The notes under the pieces are model-generated. The model was not told the DNA's origin. It saw only the letters and a list, made by a program, of their open reading frames with translations, and ran no database searches. Below, in pieces: positions 61,073 to 64,000 of a DNA stretch of 64,000 nt. Position 1 is the first letter of the stretch. Each line of letters begins with the position of its first letter. Position numbers and translations under genes: made by a program. The stretch comes from Chitinophaga pinensis DSM 2588 (GTDB lineage: Bacteria; Bacteroidota; Bacteroidia; Chitinophagales; Chitinophagaceae): positions 992,001 through 1,056,000 of the forward strand of contig NC_013132.1 in NCBI RefSeq assembly GCF_000024005.1, written 5' to 3'.

Positions 61073-61762
61073 ATGACACCTGGCTTTTTTCTCATATCAA
61101 TGATCTTTGTAGGGATCAGCCTGTTAGTGAGCTGGCGACTGAGGAGTAAATTTAAGGAGTATAGCGCTGTGCCGACTACATCGGGTATGACGGGCAAGCA
61201 GATTGCCGAGAAGATGTTGAAAGACAATGGAATATATGATGTTCAGGTCGTTTCGGTTGACGGATTTCTGTCAGACCATTATGATCCGTCCAATAAAACG
61301 GTAAACCTGAGCCCGGATGTATACTCGGGAGCAAATGTGGCGGCTGCTGCGGTTGCCGCCCATGAGTGCGGGCACGCGGTACAGCACGCCCGGGCTTACC
61401 AGTGGCTGAATCTGCGTTCCAAGCTGGTTCCGGCGGTCCAGTTCAGTTCCAACCTGGTGCAATGGGTGCTACTGGGTGGGATCCTGCTGATCAATGTATT
61501 TCCGACCTTATTGCTGGCAGGCGTGATCCTGTTTGGCATAACGACGGTCTTTTCGCTGGTGACATTACCAGTTGAATTTGATGCTTCCCGCAGGGCGTTG
61601 GCCTGGCTGGATAATGCGAATCTGATGCGGAGGGAAGAACATGATAAGGCCAAGGACGCATTATGGTGGGCTGCAATGACTTATGTGGTAGCGGCGGTTG
61701 CTTCTGTGGTGACCCTGTTGCATTATTTAATGATCTACCTGGGAGCCCGGAGCAGGGATTAG
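61073..61762 (+). CDS. YugP-type zinc metallopeptidase, membrane-bound
   Basis: The 229-residue protein belongs to the YugP/Zn_peptidase_2 family (PF04298). It has an N-terminal hydrophobic segment (MTPGFFLISMIFVGISLLVS), the zinc motif AAHECGHAVQHA (near 100), and conserved LSPDVYSGANVAAAAVAAHE; the C-terminal part has two further membrane helices and VEFDASRRALAWLD supplying the third ligand. The family's substrate is unknown. A terminator follows. Confidence 0.9.
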   Translation: MTPGFFLISMIFVGISLLVSWRLRSKFKEYSAVPTTSGMTGKQIAEKMLKDNGIYDVQVVSVDGFLSDHYDPSNKTVNLSPDVYSGANVAAAAVAAHECGHAVQHARAYQWLNLRSKLVPAVQFSSNLVQWVLLGGILLINVFPTLLLAGVILFGITTVFSLVTLPVEFDASRRALAWLDNANLMRREEHDKAKDALWWAAMTYVVAAVASVVTLLHYLMIYLGARSRD

Positions 61763-61787
61763 GATAATCATCTGTTAATCAATATAG

Positions 61788-61815
61788 AAGGTCGGGGATT
61801 TACTTCCCCGGCCTT
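61788..61815 (+). terminator. Terminator of the YugP-like gene
   Basis: AAGGTCGGGGA/TCCCCGGCCTT pair with one mismatch around a short loop and are followed by TTTTTT. Confidence 0.88.
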
Positions 61816-61835
61816 TTTTATTGCCTGATGAGCAC

Positions 61836-61900
61836 TTCACCTTTTATCCGGGTCGTTGATCCTTCGTTGAAAAGATGAAGGATGAGCGAAGGAGGGTGAA
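61836..61900 (+). other. Paired-arm region in the rplM upstream gap
   Basis: TTCACC (61836-61841) and GGTGAA (61895-61900) flank TCCTTCG (61860-61866) and CGAAGGA (61887-61893), which can stack as one hairpin. An alternative pairing, ATCCTTC/GAAGGAT, is also possible. The role is unknown. Confidence 0.4.
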
Positions 61901-61990
61901 TACCTGGCAATGACCATCACCATATATCCACTGATTTTATGGGCTTGTCCTGAATGCCCCCTAAAAGTGCAAAAAATAGCTTAGACACGA

Positions 61991-62034
61991 AGTATACAGG
62001 GAGTATATAGGGAGTATCTACGGAGTATCTACGG
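61991..62034. repeat. Four direct 11-bp repeats
   Basis: AGTATACAGGG, AGTATATAGGG, AGTATCTACGG and AGTATCTACGG start at 61991, 62002, 62013 and 62024, an exact 11-bp period. They lie about 220 bp upstream of the rplM promoter in a 580-bp gene-free gap. Confidence 0.75.
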
Positions 62035-62250
62035 GAGAGGTATGCTTGAGTACAAAATATCTTATACCGGAATGAAGTGTGCTGGAGATATGTTTAATTA
62101 TGAAATTAGAATATGTGTTAAATGTTGATTTAAAATCAAAAAATAATCACTGCTAAATATCGGGGCCATGTGTTGATAACTCTGAGTCAAAATTATTATT
62201 GAAAATCAATTCGTTGCAAGGGTGTCTTGTAAAAAAGAACCTAAAATGTA

Positions 62251-62280
62251 TTGTTATTTGAAATAAGAAATTTAGCTTTG
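62251..62280 (+). promoter_or_regulatory. Promoter of the rplM-rpsI-rpsB operon (TTG-N19-TAGCTTTG)
   Basis: TTG (62251-62253) and TAGCTTTG (62273-62280) match both Bacteroidota promoter elements with the standard 19-nt spacing. The leader that follows has a small hairpin CCCAA/TTGGG (62286-62300) and is about 55 nt long; it may take part in ribosomal-protein feedback control. Confidence 0.75.
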
Positions 62281-62341
62281 CACTCCCAATTTGTTTGGGA
62301 TGTTATATCAAGACCGAAAAACTTTATTATAATATACTATA

Positions 62342-62785
62342 ATGAATACTTTAAGCTTCAGAACTAAATCGGCCAACGACGCTACAGTTACGCGTGAGTG
62401 GCACATTGTAGATGCCACTAACCTGACTTTAGGAAGAATGGCTGCGAAAGTTGCAGCAATTCTGAGAGGCAAAAACAAGCCTTATTACACTCCTCACACT
62501 GATTGTGGAGATTATATCATTGTTATCAACGCTGAGAAGATCCAGTTCACAGGTAACAAATGGAACGATAAGGAATACCTGACTTACTCTGGTTATCCAG
62601 GTGGTCAGAAAGGTGAAATAGCGAAAGACCTGGTTCGTCGCAGACCAGAACTGATCATAGAAAGAGCTGTAAAAGGTATGCTGCCTAAAAATCGCCTGGG
62701 TCGTGCTATGTACAAAAAACTGTTTGTATACGCAGGCGCTGAGCATCCTCATGCTGCGCAGAAACCGAAAACATTAACTTTCTAA
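62342..62785 (+). CDS. rplM: 50S ribosomal protein L13
   Basis: L13 is an early-assembling protein of the large subunit. The 147-residue protein shows the core [20 protein letters not shown], the signature [21 protein letters not shown] and the C-terminal HPHAAQKP. The N-terminal extension [14 protein letters not shown] is usual for Bacteroidota. First gene of the rplM-rpsI-rpsB operon, with the promoter at 62251-62280. Confidence 0.98.
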   Translation: MNTLSFRTKSANDATVTREWHIVDATNLTLGRMAAKVAAILRGKNKPYYTPHTDCGDYIIVINAEKIQFTGNKWNDKEYLTYSGYPGGQKGEIAKDLVRRRPELIIERAVKGMLPKNRLGRAMYKKLFVYAGAEHPHAAQKPKTLTF

Positions 62786-62799
62786 TTTTTCTCTGATAC

Positions 62800-63189
62800 A
62801 TGGAAAAGCAAAAAAACACTATTGGTCGTCGTAAAGAAGCCGTTGCCCGTGTTTACATCAGCAAGGGTACTGGTAACATCGTAGTAAACGACAAAGACTA
62901 TAAAGAATACTTCACACTGGTTTACCTGCAGAATCAGGTAGAACTGTCCCTGAAGACTATCGATGCTACAGATAAATTCGATATAAAGGTAAATGCTGCT
63001 GGTGGCGGTATCAAAGGTCAGGCAGAAGCTATTAAGCTGGGTATTGCGCGTGCACTTTGCGAGGTGAACATCGAATACCGTCCGGCGCTGAAAGCTGCTG
63101 GTCTCCTGAAACGTGATCCAAGAGGCGTTGAACGTAAGAAACCAGGTAAAGCTAAAGCTAGAAGAAGCTTCCAGTTCTCTAAACGCTAA
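62800..63189 (+). CDS. rpsI: 30S ribosomal protein S9
   Basis: S9 contacts the P-site tRNA through its C-terminal tail. The 129-residue protein has NTIGRRKEAVARVYISKGTG, the family block GGGIKGQAEAIKLGIARAL and the basic tail RKKPGKAKARRSFQFSKR. It starts 14 nt after rplM, the conserved L13-S9 pair, and is followed by rpsB. Confidence 0.98.
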   Translation: MEKQKNTIGRRKEAVARVYISKGTGNIVVNDKDYKEYFTLVYLQNQVELSLKTIDATDKFDIKVNAAGGGIKGQAEAIKLGIARALCEVNIEYRPALKAAGLLKRDPRGVERKKPGKAKARRSFQFSKR

Positions 63190-63263
63190 TCGTGATGAAT
63201 GCGTACTACTATATGTGTTGCGCAGATTATTAACATTGACCTTTTATAACAGAGTATAATAAC

Positions 63264-64000
63264 ATGGAAAATAATACCTCATTACAGCAGCAGTTACTGG
63301 AGGCAGGTGTACACTTCGGTCACCTGAAGAAAAAATGGAACCCGAAGATGCTGCCATACATCTTCGCAGAAAAGAAAGGTATTCACATCATCGATCTGAA
63401 TAAAACCGTTGAAGGTTTACAGGAAGCAGCAGCTGCCCTGAAATCTATCGCAAAGAGCGGTAAGAAGATCATGTTTGTAGCTACTAAAAAACAAGCTAAA
63501 GAAATAGTAGCGGAAGCTGCAAAACGCGTTAACATGCCTTACGTAACCGAAAGATGGTTAGGTGGTATGCTGACTAACTTCGCAACTATCCGTAAGAGTG
63601 TTAAGAAGATGCAGAGCATCGAAAAGATGCTGACTGATGGTACTTTCGACAGTATCACCAAGAAAGAGCGTCTGACTTTAACCCGTGATAAAGAGAAAAT
63701 GGAGAAAGTACTGGGTGGTATCGCTCAGCTGGCTCGTGTTCCTGCAGCGTTGTTCCTGGTTGATATCAGCCATGAGCACATTGGTCTGGCAGAAGCTCGT
63801 CGTCTGGGTATCTCCACTTTCGGTATGGTAGATACAAACTCCGATCCTACCAAAGTAGATTTCGCAGTTCCTGCTAACGATGACGCAACTAAGTCTATCG
63901 CAATCATTACTAACTATATCGCTGCTGCAATTGCAGAAGGTCTGGCTGAGAGAGCAAATGAGAAAACTGACGATGTAGTAGAAGAGGAAGAAGACGACAA
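63264..64000 (+). CDS. rpsB: 30S ribosomal protein S2 (3' end beyond window)
   Basis: The open frame starts at ATG 63264 ([20 protein letters not shown]) and runs off the right edge after about 245 codons. The S2 signatures are clear: [69 protein letters not shown] and [19 protein letters not shown]. An acidic tail has just begun (VEEEEDD). S2 is a late-assembling small-subunit protein. It is 75 nt after rpsI, probably in the same operon. Confidence 0.97.
   Translation, partial: MENNTSLQQQLLEAGVHFGHLKKKWNPKMLPYIFAEKKGIHIIDLNKTVEGLQEAAAALKSIAKSGKKIMFVATKKQAKEIVAEAAKRVNMPYVTERWLGGMLTNFATIRKSVKKMQSIEKMLTDGTFDSITKKERLTLTRDKEKMEKVLGGIAQLARVPAALFLVDISHEHIGLAEARRLGISTFGMVDTNSDPTKVDFAVPANDDATKSIAIITNYIAAAIAEGLAERANEKTDDVVEEEEDD

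Overview
The window is a housekeeping-rich chromosomal segment of a Bacteroidota bacterium, most likely a Chitinophaga or a close relative in Chitinophagaceae. That assignment is inferred from gene content and style: an S46 dipeptidyl peptidase, a Bacteroidota-type RicT, PF13568-type outer-membrane barrels, a DUF3857/transglutaminase protein, a GH3-beta-lactamase fusion, many lipoproteins, almost no Shine-Dalgarno sites, and repeated TAnnTTTG promoter boxes (the Bacteroidota -7 element). No phage, transposase, rRNA operon or CRISPR array was seen.

Layout. 1-5.5 kb: tail of a membrane protein, a Dabb protein, then a leftward three-gene operon (FAD reductase, DUF2891, transglutaminase-like). 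5.5-10.2 kb: YbaB, tRNA-Thr(CGT), a TPR lipoprotein, a leftward set of small unknowns and a collagen-like lipoprotein. 10.2-12.1 kb: obg and adk, leftward. 12.4-20.6 kb: GH3-beta-lactamase fusion, small periplasmic protein, ctaA, patatin, alpha/beta hydrolase. 20.9-25.3 kb: typA, an AlkB-like dioxygenase with a SIR2-like protein behind it, META and IPT lipoproteins. 25.6-32.6 kb: S46 peptidase, coiled-coil lipoprotein, rnhB, rpoN, PAP2-like protein, recA. 32.6-33.5 kb: about 900 bp with no gene but with strong RNA-like structure and a long inverted repeat. 33.5-42.2 kb: leftward AlkA-type glycosylase, M28 peptidase, cysS, two EEP-family proteins, and an operon of rlmD, an intact rhomboid and a rhomboid without its catalytic histidine. 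42.3-46.2 kb: TlpA-like protein and three tandem outer-membrane barrels. 46.5-50.8 kb: metF (leftward), lptB, GH3 auxin-type enzyme, fabG. 50.8-51.05 kb: paired heptamer repeats around a terminator. 51.05-60.4 kb: SMP-30 protein, lipoprotein, nucleoid-associated protein, ricT, holB, glutathione peroxidase, comF, radA. 61.07 kb to the end: YugP-type protease, then rplM-rpsI-rpsB, with rpsB cut by the window edge.

Most genes serve core functions: translation and ribosome assembly (obg, typA, rlmD, cysS, rplM, rpsI, rpsB), replication and repair (holB, rnhB, recA, radA, alkA/alkB-like), envelope building (lptB, barrels, GH3 fusion) and respiration (ctaA). The best leads are non-coding or concern altered active sites: the structured region downstream of recA, the heptamer inverted repeat, the 67-bp hairpin element, 11-bp periodic repeats upstream of rplM, a well-formed promoter with tandem palindromes, very short leaders on several genes, and the inactive-looking rhomboid. 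I found no clear-cut new multi-gene system.
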